DNA of 64,000 nt from Cryptomeria japonica (taxonomy: Eukaryota > Streptophyta > Pinopsida > Cupressales > Cupressaceae). Made by a program: the position numbers and the translations under genes. The DNA is taken from positions 141,259,349 to 141,323,348 of the forward strand of contig NC_081410.1 in NCBI RefSeq assembly GCF_030272615.1, given 5' to 3'. Positions within the stretch are counted from its first letter, which is position 1; each line of letters starts with the position of its first letter. Below are positions 20,687-32,701 of the stretch, piece after piece. A model generated the notes under the pieces. That model was not told the DNA's origin, did no database searches, and saw only the letters and a list, made by a program, of their open reading frames with translations.

Positions 20687-22025
20687 TTGTTGTTTCCAAA
20701 ATTTGCCTCATAAACTCAGTATTCTAAGCCTTGAACTACTCAACTGTGTGCATGATGATTTGAATTGATTTGCATTATCTTCCTAGGTGAGTTGGTTGAA
20801 CTTGAAGCTTACTTAGGCATTATTAGGTGCAGGAGGAAGTTCAAACTGCTACATATTGTTTTCTTCTAATAACTCTTTCTCCTAAAAAACATCAAGCTTC
20901 CATTTCTATCTCAGCAAAAATAATTTCACCATCACTGAGCTCTGTTTGTAGATTGTGTGTTCAAACATCCCTAGTCTTTCTTGTGTCTCTATCTCATTAA
21001 TGCATTTGATGGATACTCTGCCTCTTGACTATTTTTTTGATAGTACTCTGTCATCTCACTGTTTTTAGTGTCTTACTTGAGTGGAGGACTGTGGAAGCTC
21101 ATCATGGCACCCTAATGATTGATCTTTGTTACTCTATCTCAAATTCCTGCTCTTTAATTGCAACCATCGCTTGTGTGACTATTCCCAAGAAAAAGTGCAA
21201 GTTTAGTCTCATCTAGTGCTACTACTATGCCCCTATGATTGGTAGTATTGAAGAAAAGTCTTTTTTTTGTCCTTTATGAATGATACAAGTCTGCTCCTTT
21301 GTCTTGAGGTGTTTTGCTTCATTGATACTTTGATTGTACTTGTTTGTAATGTATGGGTTTATGCCCTATTTTGAATGGGTCTAAGTTGTATTATGATCTT
21401 AATCATCTTTTCTAGAATATTTATGACAACCCTTACAAAACCCTAAACACTATTATCACTGTCTCTTCATGTTTTCTAATTACAGAAGTATTCTTGGATT
21501 GTTAAAGGACTACTTTAGCCTTTCATACCTCTTTGAATTGGTCCTTTGTCCTTCTCATGGTGGTGTGACCTTTCTTAAAAGATACAACAAACCCTTTTTC
21601 ATTGCAAAAATATTATCTTTTATTCATTGATTACAAATCATGTTTGATGGCCTTGTCATTAGCTATCAAAGGTTTTGACAGTCCCTTGTGATTTGGGTTT
21701 GATTCTTGTCATAGTCATGTATGCAGATGTTATCTGGAAGATTTGGTGGAGATTTGAGGCTTCACCAAGCAATTTCATGAAAATCAAAGTAATAGGTTGA
21801 AGCATTTATTACAACATTGAATTAGGTTTTCAGAGGTTAAAAAGGCATCTCAAAGGTTCATTTTTCACAATGTGATCAAAAGAAAAGAGAATTGCAGTGA
21901 AGAGAGGAGATTTGGTGATCTAAATTGAGCTTCTAACTATCCGAAAGAGATTTCTTGCACCTGGTTCAATCAAATGGTATTAATCTATTTCGTGAAGCTA
22001 TCTATTTTCAAACCCTAGATTCAAA
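20687..22025. other. Unassigned sequence between C and the cargo gene of G
   Basis: I recognise no protein, LTR or RNA here. It is A/T-rich with stop codons in all frames. The last ~150 bases (ending AACCCTAGATTCAAA before an ATG at 22026) look like a transcript leader and have a counterpart in style upstream of the H cargo gene (41400-41603). It may be the 5' part of G, but a 5' LTR of G is not visible. Confidence 0.5.
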
Positions 22026-22697
22026 ATGGCATCAACATTCAAAATTGCTACCCCGTTGGTTGTTGAGATTAAGGATAGGGCTAGACCTATTTTCAAGAAA
22101 CACCCTTCAAGTCTGTCGAAGATGATCCAGAAGGAGCATTTTCTTCGATACCCTATGGAATTCTTCACAATGAGGATATCAGGGAATACATCCATTGTGA
22201 TCTTGAGGAGCTTGGCAGTGCTGATATGATGTCCCTATACAACAAACATTTGGCGGACAGCTTGGGGAACCTTAAACTGGAATATCAAAATCTTCAAGAT
22301 AAGGGTTTTGTGCAGTTCATCCATTTCTTATTATTTGATGAAGCCAAATGGATCTAATACATCCTCATCCAAGTCCATGATGAGTTCATGTGGCTAGATA
22401 GGCCCTATAAGATCACTAAGCAGGCAATTCAAGTTGTGACATGCCTGAGTGCAACTGGTGAAGTACCTGGTCTGAGAAAGGTATCAAATAAAATTGTAAT
22501 AGCAACTACCAGTTCAAAGTTTGACAAAAAATAAATGACTATCAGTGATATCTTGGCGCATAATGTTCTATTTGCATTAATGGTGGTTGGTTATAAAGTT
22601 TATCAGTCAAGCAGACATAATTCGATATTCGGGACTGCAATATTTTCAGCATATCAGATGCTTAAGGAAGATAAGAGGTATGATTTGTGCATAGTCC
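22026..22697 (+). pseudogene. G cargo gene, part 1 (N-terminal, unknown function)
   Basis: This is not recognised as any named protein. Read through a frameshift and a stop it aligns with the H gene at 41604: NEDIREYIHCDLEELG versus IEDVREYIHCHIEDLR, and VHDEFMWLDRPYKITKQAIQ versus VHGEFIWLNGPYKITKESIR. A frameshift near 22100 and stops near 22356 and 22532 show decay. After YDLC the sequence jumps into insertion M, and the gene resumes at about 26053. The shared leader-like sequence before the ATG supports the start. Confidence 0.75.
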
Positions 22698-25600
22698 TAT
22701 TGTTCTCAAAAATGAGAAACCCAATTTCACCTGCAAACTATCTACGAGAAAGCCAATCTCAATCAATGAAAAAGCTTCAGGGCTTGGACAACAATAAAAT
22801 AGGATCCTAATGATCCTCCTACACTTCAGGCTCTACAAGACCTAGGGGGCGACACCCTTTTGATGCATAAAATACAACCAATTACAGACATATGGCATCA
22901 ACAAAAGTGGATGAATCTCAAAAGGCTCAACAACAAGGAGGTTACTGCAGATGGGCTAGATCTACATTGACATCTCAACTAGATTGGAGCATGAGATAGG
23001 TGGAACATCTAAAACTACAAACATAAAAGCAAATGGATACTTGATATTATAAAAGCTCTGAGAATCCCCAAAATCTGAAAGACGAGTGCCTTATCCAAGG
23101 GCATGGAGTCATACATCAAACTGTAAATGGAAACTTCTATTACAAATCCTATTTATTAAGAAAGATATCCTTGCATTAATGCCTAATATTAATACATTCT
23201 AAACTCAAACAGAGGATCATACATATCCAGACATTATCTTGAATTCAAAATGATTGCCCATAGAATTTAAACCCTTCCTTGAAGAGTACCTAGGAACACT
23301 CATTACACTCCCACTTTGAGAGGACAACCCCAAACTCCCTTGAGATTGGATTTATTGAAAAATTTTATGTGACCTACAACAGAAAATTTTTATAGCAAGA
23401 AGATACTATATTGCTTGAAAAGGAACATTCACTATACAAATTTGAAAAAAACTCAGAAAATGGAAACCGAGATTCAAGAGCCTTGCTCACAAAAAATTTG
23501 GAACCTCTACAAAATGAGAAGACCCCCCGAATAAGAAGGAAAGGGAGGACAAAATCATATTTCATTCTCTGACAATAGCAACTACCCTATCTTTCAGCAT
23601 TAACTGTTTCGCACAACTTGGCCTGCAAAACATCCAATCTCTCTTACCGAAAAATCCAATCTGAGATCCAGAGGTAACTATCCGAAAAATACTTTCCATG
23701 GGTTACACTTGACTACAAAATTAGATTCCTTGGATTAAGATCTTTCTAACGATATATAACACTTATATATCGGGCAAAAAATAATCCCTTAGGCGCATTA
23801 ATCCCTTTGCAGATCGGTCGTTTAATTTTCTACTTGTTCACCATAGTTAGAAACTATATTTTAAATCTTTGAATTTCCCCGCGCAAACATCTACCATGCA
23901 TCTCTGCCACATGGCACCTTCTGATACATTTCAAGGCCCTTATCCTGCGACCTCAGCACCACTTAGGTTCACTGCCAGAATGGAACTCTTTGTTTCTTCC
24001 TTGGACTTGGTTGGTCTTTTTATTTCCTCTGGGCTGCCCTTCTTTTCTATCGGGCCCCACCGCTTGGTCGCCAAGTCAAGGCTATTAGCCATCGCACATT
24101 TTTTCATTCTGACTTGGCGATAGTCATTGATCTTCCTTGGATCACTTTTGATTTGCCTTTACCTATCTGGCTTTTACCTCACCTGAGTGGCTCCCATTAT
24201 CACTTTCTCTTATGGCGGGCCCGACACGTGTCACATCCTGACTTCCCCTTGGATCCATCTACCCGCCACCTTGGACTTGCCACTGGACTTGGGCCCACCC
24301 TAATTCTTCTTATACTCCCACTGCGTGGCACCTCCTAACTCGCCCCAAGCCCACCTAGACTGCCACCTGGTCAGTCGCTATGTCGCAGGTGATAACAATC
24401 AGGCATCTTCACATGGCGGTATAGCGACAACCGTAGATCTTCCCTCAAGCTACTCGATCCTTAACATCTAGGTCACCTTCCTTTTAGCGCATGTCCGTTG
24501 TCGCCAAGTTGTATGGGATATTTGGAGAGAACCTTCATATCACAACATGGTGACAACTGTTAGATCATATCACCCAATCGTTGATCTTTCCTAACCCGCT
24601 CGACCTTTAGCTTCTCTAAATGGCTCTCGCTTATGCCACGATGACACCACTTAGCATCTATGGATTCGCTTTGAGATCTTCTTGGACTCCACCTATCTAG
24701 TCAGGTCTGCCACTTGTCAACCTTTGGTTCGCCACTTGACCCACCTGGGCCACCAAGTCATCTCCACCGGACCCACCACCTCCTTTGGTTTGTTCGGCAT
24801 CAACCTTTCGGCCAAACTTCCTCTTTGGCTAACCATTTTCTTATCTCATCGAAACCACATTTTTATCGATGCCTTCACTTTTCGATGGAACCAGTTGATA
24901 TTTCTTCGATGCACCTTTGTCGATCGAACCGAGCATTCGGTGAACTGCCTACACGTCTTATTGAAATCTTAGTTTCATCGACACCTTCTATGTCAATGAA
25001 ACTAATGCCTTTGGTGGGTCCTCCCTGAGATCCATTGAAGTAATGGTCTGCTCAATATACACCTTGATGATGTGCCACCTGTCTACCACATGGCACCATT
25101 TGATTGGCTCCGGAGTTCACAACTGGGCGCCACCTGTCGCGAGGCTATTCATTTTGGGCTCTCTACTCTGACACCTTAGCATGGCCTCCACTAACCACCA
25201 GAATGAATCTCTTGCCTTAACCGCTTGCATTAACTGTCGGCCATGGTTCACCGCTAGTGGTTTGTCGCCAAGCCACAAGTGATATCTGGCGAGCATTTTT
25301 ACGTCGCGACATAGCGACAGCCCTTGGATCCATCTTGATCACTGTTAATATTTGTCGATCTACTCGACTCTTAGCCCCTCTGAGCAGCTACATCCTATGC
25401 CATGGTGTCATCATGTGTCTGCCACTTATCTAATACCTCATCAACTGCGTGTCACCACACGACACCTCATAACTTTCTCAGTGCTTACCTCGACACCACT
25501 TGGCCTGCCAGCTCATCAGTTGCCAAGTCGCAGCTATTAACAGTCAAACACTTTCATCTTGTGGTATAGCAACAACCATAGATCTTCTTTGAACTTGCCC

Positions 25601-26052
25601 AATATTTAATTTCCCCTTTTGTTGCAAAATTAGGCTGCTCTGAGATGCACGCGCAAGTGGGACCCACCACTTCCTTGATTGGCCACTTGCCAAAAGCCTG
25701 AAAGCTTTGACACTAAGGATGTACATGGCTGTGCATTTAAATATTAAAACTCTCCTCCCCATGACCAATGTGGGATAAATGGTCTACGCCTGGCCCTTTG
25801 CTCTGTCACATGACTCCTGCCATTTGCCTTTTCCTGAAGGTTTTTGAGCCTCTTCAAGAACCATGCAGGGGCACTGGCAATACACCAACCAATTACATTT
25901 ACTTGGAATTTTCACGCAAGGGGAGGATGCAAACTGGGTTTTGTTTTGTCCTTCCTTGAAATGAATCCTTATCGAGCTGACCCATTAGGTAGTCCTTTGA
26001 TAACAGATGCAAAAATTAGAAATGGGCCTCCCAAATTCATCAAAATTTTATA
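22698..26052. mobile_element. M: anonymous ~3.35-kb insertion in G
   Basis: Alignment to H shows foreign sequence between the codons for YDLC and NEL/LISNLKK of the cargo gene. Edges are approximate: AGTCC on the left and GGTCC on the right may be a diverged duplication. No transposase, RT or clear terminal inverted repeat was found. The left edge has a small palindrome (TTCTCAAAAATGAGAA). From about 23870 to 25700 it is GC-richer than its surroundings. That part holds degenerate repeated modules of GTCGCCAAGT, (T/C)GGCGACA or TAGCGACA, and GATCTTCC. Confidence 0.6.
24060..25620. repeat. Dispersed degenerate modules in M
   Basis: At least five copies of a loose module are visible near 24068, 24374, 24495, 25266 and 25520. 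Each has a CGCCAAGT- or CGCTATGTCGC-type start, then within about 100 bases ATAGCGACA(A/G)CC and GATC(T/C)T(T/C) sequence. Spacing is irregular, so this is not a simple tandem array. The open frames across it have no recognisable domain. Confidence 0.5.
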
Positions 26053-26272
26053 GGTCCCAACAAGTCCTTGTGAATGAACTAATAAGTAACTTGAAGAAGA
26101 TTAAGCAGGACAAGAAACATACTTTCAAGTATGGGTCTCTTTTTATTTGTTTGGCATTATATTTCTTGAAAGAGATGCCCCATATAAAAGGAAAGGTCCA
26201 ATGGGCCTATGATAGACTAGTGGCAATGAAAATCAAGCAAGGGTAGTGGGCCATAGGTGATGCTACAATGAT
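26053..26272 (+). pseudogene. G cargo gene, part 2
   Basis: LISNLKKIKQDKKHTFKYG matches H LLINLRKIKGEKKRTFWYG, and LALYFLKEMPHIKGKVQWAYD matches the H segment LMLYFMNDTPSFGKRQWAFD. A TAG at 26244-26246 lies close to the position of the TAG that ends the H frame at 42435. The segment ends at the left LTR of F. Confidence 0.75.
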
Positions 26273-27530
26273 TGTTAGATGGCTCAAATAACTAGAGGAC
26301 AACTGAGAGGGGGGATGAATCAGTTGTCACCGGATTATAGAACTTTAAGCATTCAAATCTTTATTACCAGAACACATAAAATCAATACCAGAATCCATAA
26401 AACAAATACTGGAATGACTGTTATAACAATTAAACATAAACATAAATCACAAAACAATTACCATCCATCCAGAACACATGACACGAAGATTTGTACATGG
26501 AAAACCTAGTAAAGGGAAAAACCACGGTGGGAAGCATACCCACAGTTAGATAATACTTTTGCAGTAAGTATGTGATTACAATAATGAGGGGCCTGCACAT
26601 GTAGGAAGGCCAACAACCTAGAGTGCACTGCTCATCACAAAAAGGAGCCTCACTGACTACAAAATAAATCCAAACTACAATCCAGAATGAAGATTGAAAT
26701 GCAAAGATAACATCTCCTATGCCTAAGAATAGTTCTGGTTAAGCTCAATACCGGAGCTCTTACACCTCTCTTACCAACCCAATTCAATCACCTATGATCG
26801 ACCAAAACCTCTGCATATGATTACAAAATTATTCGCACACAAATAATCCTATATCCCATTACCATGATCTACAAAGAGATCTTACATCATATTTATACCA
26901 ACCTGGGACCTAAACAATCAGGTCGGCCACCTAAAAGATAACAAAATAAGTTCATAACATAAACGCACAATCCAATGATCAACCAAGTTGTCTTAGGTCG
27001 AAAACAATGTAAACCAATCATTAAATTCCCCCAGATAACGCATCAGGAACATCCTCCAACACGTTACATAAACCGGTCCATAACCTAGATAGCACTGGAC
27101 CCAAAATAGGTCGCCATAAACCAAATCCAACACCACTGATCAATAGGAACACGAACAAGATAAACAACAACATCCCAAAAGCCATCTAGAAGCCGCACCA
27201 ACACCACTTATCACATGCATCAAAATATCTTCAACAAATCTTTGTCGATAAAACCCTTACCGGTGACCAAAAGGCTTACTACAAAAAATGATAGCTCCTG
27301 AGTCATCAAATCCCAAACAAACTTATCATGATACACATCTGAATAGCATGAATGATAGATCTAAACCAATTCTACAAACCAAAGAATACTGGAGCTTACT
27401 GAATCAATGTCAAAAACCAACCACTCTATCGGAACAAACCGGAAACTGATAAACAACCAAAACAATCGATGTTGCCATCAATGAAAAAACTTCAATGCAA
27501 CACATAATAAATTCCTCCAAATTACCAACA
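26273..27530 (-). repeat. F 3' LTR (1258 bp)
   Basis: The plus-strand edges are TGTTAGATGG and ATTACCAACA. It contains the CCACGGTGGG module at 26519-26545. The PPT complement (ATCTCCCCCTTTGG) follows directly. Confidence 0.91.
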
Positions 27531-27885
27531 ATCTCCCCCTTTGGCGTTGATGGCAATACTAGATGTGAAAAACATCCAAGTGCCAAGAAATGCCAAACAA
27601 GTCTCCCCCTATGGAAGACAACCAATAATCTCTCACAAAATGATATAGCAATGAAGCTCTGAACCAAACTCCCCTAATGAATATATCTCTCCCTTATGTT
27701 TTCACAAGAATAACTCTCCCCCTTTGACATCAATGCCAGAAATCTGACATAAACATCAAAGAAAAATCATCAATTCTCTGAATCTTACAGTTGACTACTC
27801 CCCCTGAGTAGTAGCACCAACACATCAATCCAAAATGAGTAATATCTCTGATAATGCATACCAGATTGATGCCAATCATCATCAC
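27531..27885 (-). other. F: 3' untranslated region with two purine tracts
   Basis: The PPT lies at 27531-27545 and a second tract, CTCCCCCTTTGACATCAATG on the plus strand, at about 27715-27735. No gene is seen. Confidence 0.75.
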
Positions 27886-28413
27886 TCAGGTCTCTACCAA
27901 AGGGGCAAAAACCCTCAATCTGTCTCTAAAGTACTCAAATGATTCTTTAGGCAAAGGTTTAGTGAAGATGTCTACAATCTTCTCTTTAGTGTTCACATAA
28001 ACCAGTCTGGCTTCATTTTCTTCCACCTTCTCCTTCAAAAAGTTATATTTGATAGATATGTGCTTTGTCTTATAATGAAATACTGGATTCTTTGATTTAT
28101 CAATAGCAACAGAGTTATCACAGTGAATAACTACCGGTTCATTACAATCCACCTTTATATCCTTCAACATTTACTTCATCCATAGAACTTGTGTACAATT
28201 AGTAGCAGCAACAACATACTCAGCTTTAGCAGTAGATAAAGTGGTGCATGACTTATTTTTGTTGATCCATGAAACAAGTTTCTTTCCAAGAAATAAAGCT
28301 CCACCGGATGTGCTCTTTCGGTCATCAACATCTCCAGCCCAATCTGTATTTGTATATGCGCATAATGTGAAGTCATCATTTTTAGGATACCACAAACCAT
28401 ATTCAGTTGTTCC
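27886..28413 (-). pseudogene. F: RNase H
   Basis: Copia RNase H with TNTDWAGDVDDRKSTSGGALFLG, SWINKNKSCTTLSTAKAEYV and the C-terminal DIFTKPLPKESFEYFRDRLRV, ending at a stop at 27886-27888. A stop separates it from the RT at about 28396 and another near 28172 splits it. RNase H would remove the RNA strand during reverse transcription. Confidence 0.88.
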
Positions 28414-29520
28414 CTACAAATACCTGAAAATCCTTTTCACCACACTCTCATGATTTTCTTTAGGATCACTATGATATCTTGATACAATAAAAATTGCATT
28501 CATTATATCCAGTCTAGTCTGAGTCAGATATAACAAACCACCAAACATAGACTTGTACCTAGTAGGATTTACTGGTGCAGATGCATCATTCTTTGTCAAT
28601 TTCTCACTTGTAACCACCAAAGTACCAACCGGTTTAGAATTTTCCAGCCCATATTTCTTCAACAACGCTCTAGCATAGTTAGTTTGACAAATGAAAATAC
28701 CTTTATCAGTCTGAGTAATTTGCAAACCTAAGAAAAATTTCATCTCCCCAATCATAGACATCTCAAATTCATTCTTCATATTGTTAGAGAATTCCATACA
28801 CAACTTATCTTCACCTCCAAAAATGATATCATCAACAGAGACCTCAATAATCAATATTCCATCATCAGTGATCTTATAATATAAATTACTGTCAGCATTA
28901 CCTTTAGTGAAATCAAGCTTCAAAAGATATTTATCCAGTCTTGCATACCAAGCTCTAGGGGCTTGTTTCAATCCATATGAAACTTTCTTTAACCTACAAA
29001 CCATGTTTTTGTCATTTGAAAGTGAAAATCCATTAGGTTGCTCAATATAAACTTCCTCTTCAATATCTCCATTTATAAATGCACACATAACATCCATCTG
29101 ATAAACTTTGTAGTTCTTATGTGTAGCATAAGCAAGAAATAATCTCACAACTTCAATCCTAGCTACCAATGCAAAGGTTTCACCATAATCAATTCCTTCC
29201 TTTTGAGAATATCCATTACAAACCAATCTAGCTTTATTCCTCACAACTTGTCCATATTCATTCAATATATTCCTAAAAACCCATTTAGTTCCAATAACAT
29301 TCTTATTTTTAGGTTGGGGAACTAAAGTCCATGTGTTATTCTTTTTTATCTGATCTAATTTTTCTTCCATATCTTTCATCCAACTTTCATCTTTACAAGA
29401 TTCAATTACCGATGCTGGTTCAACTTGAGAAATAAAACATACCTCATCAGTTGCCAACCTTCTTCTTGTCATCACTCCTTTGTTTTTGTCTCCAATGATC
29501 TGATCTTCTGAATGATTCAA
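28414..29520 (-). pseudogene. F: reverse transcriptase
   Basis: A 368-codon open segment covers nearly the whole [62 protein letters not shown], the catalytic SVDDIIFGGED (VDD retained), then FFLGLQITQTDKGIFICQ and LLYLTQTRLDIMNA. It begins after the integrase C-terminal part and is open on its own, but neighbouring stops break the polyprotein. Confidence 0.9.
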
Positions 29521-30105
29521 CCTTACATACCTAGGAGTCTTCTAATTTTATGTTCCTCTATCCTGATCTTTAGTTACTGTTGAATTTTTTGATACTGCCA
29601 GAGTAACTAGTTCAACATTTTGTTCCGGTGTAGGTGCTACCAATTCAGTTATGATCATTTCCACTGCCGGTTCTCTCTCATAAGTTCTGATTTGACTTAT
29701 ATTCTGCTCATCCACCTTGACATTTGTGCTCTCCATAATTCTTTGCAATCTTTTGTTATAACATCTATATGTTTTTCTTTCATTAGAATTACCAAGAAAT
29801 ATTACTTCATCACATCTAGGATCAAACTTTCCAATAGAATCATCTCTTTTGATATAGTATTTACTACCAAAAGTTCTGAAATGCTTAACTGTTGGTGTAT
29901 GACCAAACCATAACTCATAAGGTGTCTTACTGGTATCTCCTTTGATATGAATTTTGTTGAATGTGTATATCGATGTGCTTACAGCTTCTCTCCAGTAAAC
30001 ATGAGGTATATTAGCTTCCATCATCATACTTCTAGTTGCATCCAAGATAGTTTTGTTCTTCCTTTCCACAACTCCATTCTACTGAGGTGTCTGGGGTGCA
30101 AACAA
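29521..30105 (-). pseudogene. F: integrase C-terminal region
   Basis: [60 protein letters not shown] and KSYRCYNKR-type sequence are diagnostic of the copia integrase tail. Stops at about 29545 and 30080-30110 interrupt it. Confidence 0.87.
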
Positions 30106-30867
30106 CTATCTCCTTATCCCATTCTTTTCACAATAGTTGTTAAATTCACCAGATGTGAATTCTCCACCATGATCCGACCTTAAGTATTTAATCTTCAATC
30201 TTGTCTCTGTCTCAACTTTAGCTTTAAAGATTTTAAACTTTTCAAATGCTTCAAACTTCTCTCTTAGAAAAGTAACCCACATCATTCTTGAATAGTCATC
30301 AATGATTAGCATGAAATATCTATCACCCTGAAAACTTTTGATTCTAGTAGGACCACATAAATCAGTATGAATAAGATCAAGAACATCAATAGATTTGTCT
30401 TGTATACTCTTAAAAGAAGTTCTGACTTGCTTTCCTATTTGACATTCCTTACATATCGGATTATAGGGCTTTACAATCTTAGGTATATCTCTAACTGCCT
30501 TAGTAGAACTAATCTTCACAATGCAATCAAAATTCACATGACACAACCTCTTATGCCATAGCCAACTCTCATCAGTTTGTGTAATCAAACATGTCTTCTC
30601 ACCGGAGTTCAAATGAATGATATTACCTTTAGTTTGTGTATCGGTTACAATCTCCAATCTAGATCTATTGATAATCTTGCATTTTCCATCCTTGAACTAT
30701 AATTGAAATCCCTTATCTGCCAACTATCCTACACTCAAAAGATTGTGCCTTAAACCTTCAACATAATAAACATTATCATTGTTATGCTTACAATCCAATG
30801 ATATTGTTCCTCTTCCCTTGATCATACATGCTTTGTCATCTCCAAATCTAACCAAACCACAATCAAA
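30106..30867 (-). pseudogene. F: GAG-pre-integrase and integrase core
   Basis: WLWHKRLCHVNFD, ICKECQIGKQVRTSF, then IHTDLCGPTRIKSFQGDRYF and IIDDYSRMMWVTFLREK and LRSDHGGEFTSGEF. All three catalytic acidic regions are present. The frame ends at RR-TAG where related copies read RRQLSAP. A TAA near 30868 separates it from the protease. Confidence 0.88.
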
Positions 30868-32097
30868 TTATTGCATAGATAAGAACTTCCTTTTATCTCC
30901 AGTCATATGATGTAAACATCCACTGTCGATTACCCATTCATCCTTGTCTTCAATTTTAGAAGAAAGGGCCTTCTCTTTAGGTATTGGATCATCTTCCTTG
31001 ATAGCCAAAAATACCCATCCATTTCCATTGTCGGATCCACTAGTTGAATCTTGTGTTGGTTCATCATCAGAATCAGTCATACCTTCATCATCCACATAGT
31101 AACATGATTTGTCTTTGTTCCTCTTATACTTATTCTTGTTCTGATAATCATGGTTAGGCCTAAAAGATCTTCTAGCTCTTTCTTCAAATCTTGAATTCCT
31201 TTGAGGACATCTAGATGCAAAATGACCTATCTTATTACATACAAAGCATTTAAAAGGTGATTTTCCTTCATACTTACGTCTTGTCGGTCTTTTAGGTACT
31301 CTTCTAGAAAATAAGGCTTCAAGTTGCTCAAACTCTTCATCTTCTTTCTTCATATCCTCTATTTCCTTCGTATATAAATTTTTCCAATCACTCTTTTTGG
31401 TAGATGATGTAGATGCGTAAAAAGCGGGTTCAGATTTTACAGCTCTAGAAGGTCCGAAGTCCTCAAGTTGAAAAGAAGATAACTTCCCAACCAAGGTATC
31501 CCTATTAACAAAGGTGTTTGCCATAGTTCTCAACTCATTAATTGCAGTAGCCTTCATCTTATAAGCCAGTGGCAAAGCTCTCAATACTTTAGAAATTATT
31601 TCATCTTCGCTCAGAGATTCACCATAACATTGAATTACCATGATAATCTCATTAACTCTTTCCATAAAAGCAGTAATCCTTTCGTCTTCTTCCATCTTTA
31701 GGTTCTCATACCTCACCCGGTAACCATCAAGTTTAGAAATTTTAATAGTAGGGTCACCTTCATTTAGAGTCTCCAATTTGTCCCATATAGCCTTTGCAGT
31801 TGATTGGTCAGTTAGTCCCATTATTTGCTGATCAGAAAGTGCACACAAAAGGTCTTCTCTAGCTCTATAATCATTCTCAATCTCCTTATCTAGGCCTACC
31901 AGAGGAGGGTTTCCAGATGTTGGATTAAATGGTGTTACACCATTCTTAGTGATCTCCCAGATTTCCTTTCCAAGACATCTCGGGTGAGTCTCCATACAAA
32001 TCTTCCATACCCTGTAATTTGTTCCATCAAGCCTAAGAATTTCTCTCCAGAAAATAGCTGCAGATGTGTTTGATGAACTTGAACTGCTAGATGCCAT
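30868..32097 (-). pseudogene. F: gag and start of protease (409 codons open)
   Basis: It starts MASSSSSSSNTSAA with an N-terminal gag domain (LRLDGTNYRVWKICMETH, ALSDQQIMGLTDQSTAKAIW, RYENLKMEEDERITAFMERV). A CCHC knuckle CFVCNKIGHFASRC lies near residue 283. The protease motif VIDSGCLHHMTGD lies near residue 388-400. It is open for 1.2 kb, one of the best-preserved copia reading frames in the window. Translation of the rest of pol is blocked by the TAA after SMQ. Confidence 0.88.
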
Positions 32098-32153
32098 AGG
32101 ATCTTCCTTCTATGGTTAAGCTTTTGCAGAGAGGACCAAGCTCTGATACCAAT

Positions 32154-32701
32154 TGTTAGATAGCTCAAATAACTAGAAGACAACTGAGAGGGGGGGTGAA
32201 TCATTTGTCACCGGATTATAGAACTTTAAGAATTCAACTATTTATTATCGGAACACATAACAATATCGGATGCATAAACCAAATACTGGAATGATTGATA
32301 TAGAAATTAAACATAAACTTAAATCACAGAATAGTTACCATCCATCCAGAACACATGACACCAATATTTGTACATGGAAAACCCAGTAAAGGGAAAAACC
32401 ACGATGGGAAGTCTACCCACAGTCAGAACACTACTCTATCGGTAGAACCCTTATCGATGACCAAAAGGTTTACTAGAACAAATGATTGCTCTTGAGTCAT
32501 CAAATCCTAAACCAAATAATCATGATACACATTTGAATAGCATGAACGACAAATCCAAACCAAAGCATACCAGATCAATATCATAAACCAGCCACTCTAC
32601 CAGAACCAACCAGAAACTAGTAAACAACCAAAACAATCGGTGTTGCCATCAATGACAAAAATTCAATGCAACACATAATCAATTCCTCTAAATTGCCAAC
32701 A
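32154..32701 (-). repeat. F 5' LTR, internally deleted (548 bp)
   Basis: It shares both ends with the 26273-27530 LTR, but about 700 bp are missing. The break lies between ACCCACAG (about 32414; partner 26541) and the TCGATGACCAAAAGG region (about 32455; partner 27260). The PBS complement CTCTGATACCAAT is at 32141-32153. Confidence 0.88.

Larger units (their letters stand above)
26273..32701 (-). mobile_element. Ty1/copia element F (minus strand)
   Basis: F is a copia element with 3' LTR at left (26273-27530), full gag-pol and 5' LTR at right (32154-32701). It splits the cargo gene of G. Its coding region is better preserved than most here, with the protease, IN, RT and RNase H motifs present. 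The right LTR has lost about 700 bp internally. The flanks (ATGAT left, GAGAA right) do not form an obvious TSD. Confidence 0.92.

Noticed and set aside
20482-20727. 81-codon frame at the end of LTR C
   Set aside because: It spans the shared LTR module and the C-run, both LTR sequence.
23869-25540. Several 60-100-codon frames in M on the plus strand
   Set aside because: They follow the GC-rich, His/Pro/Leu-heavy composition and none contains a motif or extends across the modules.
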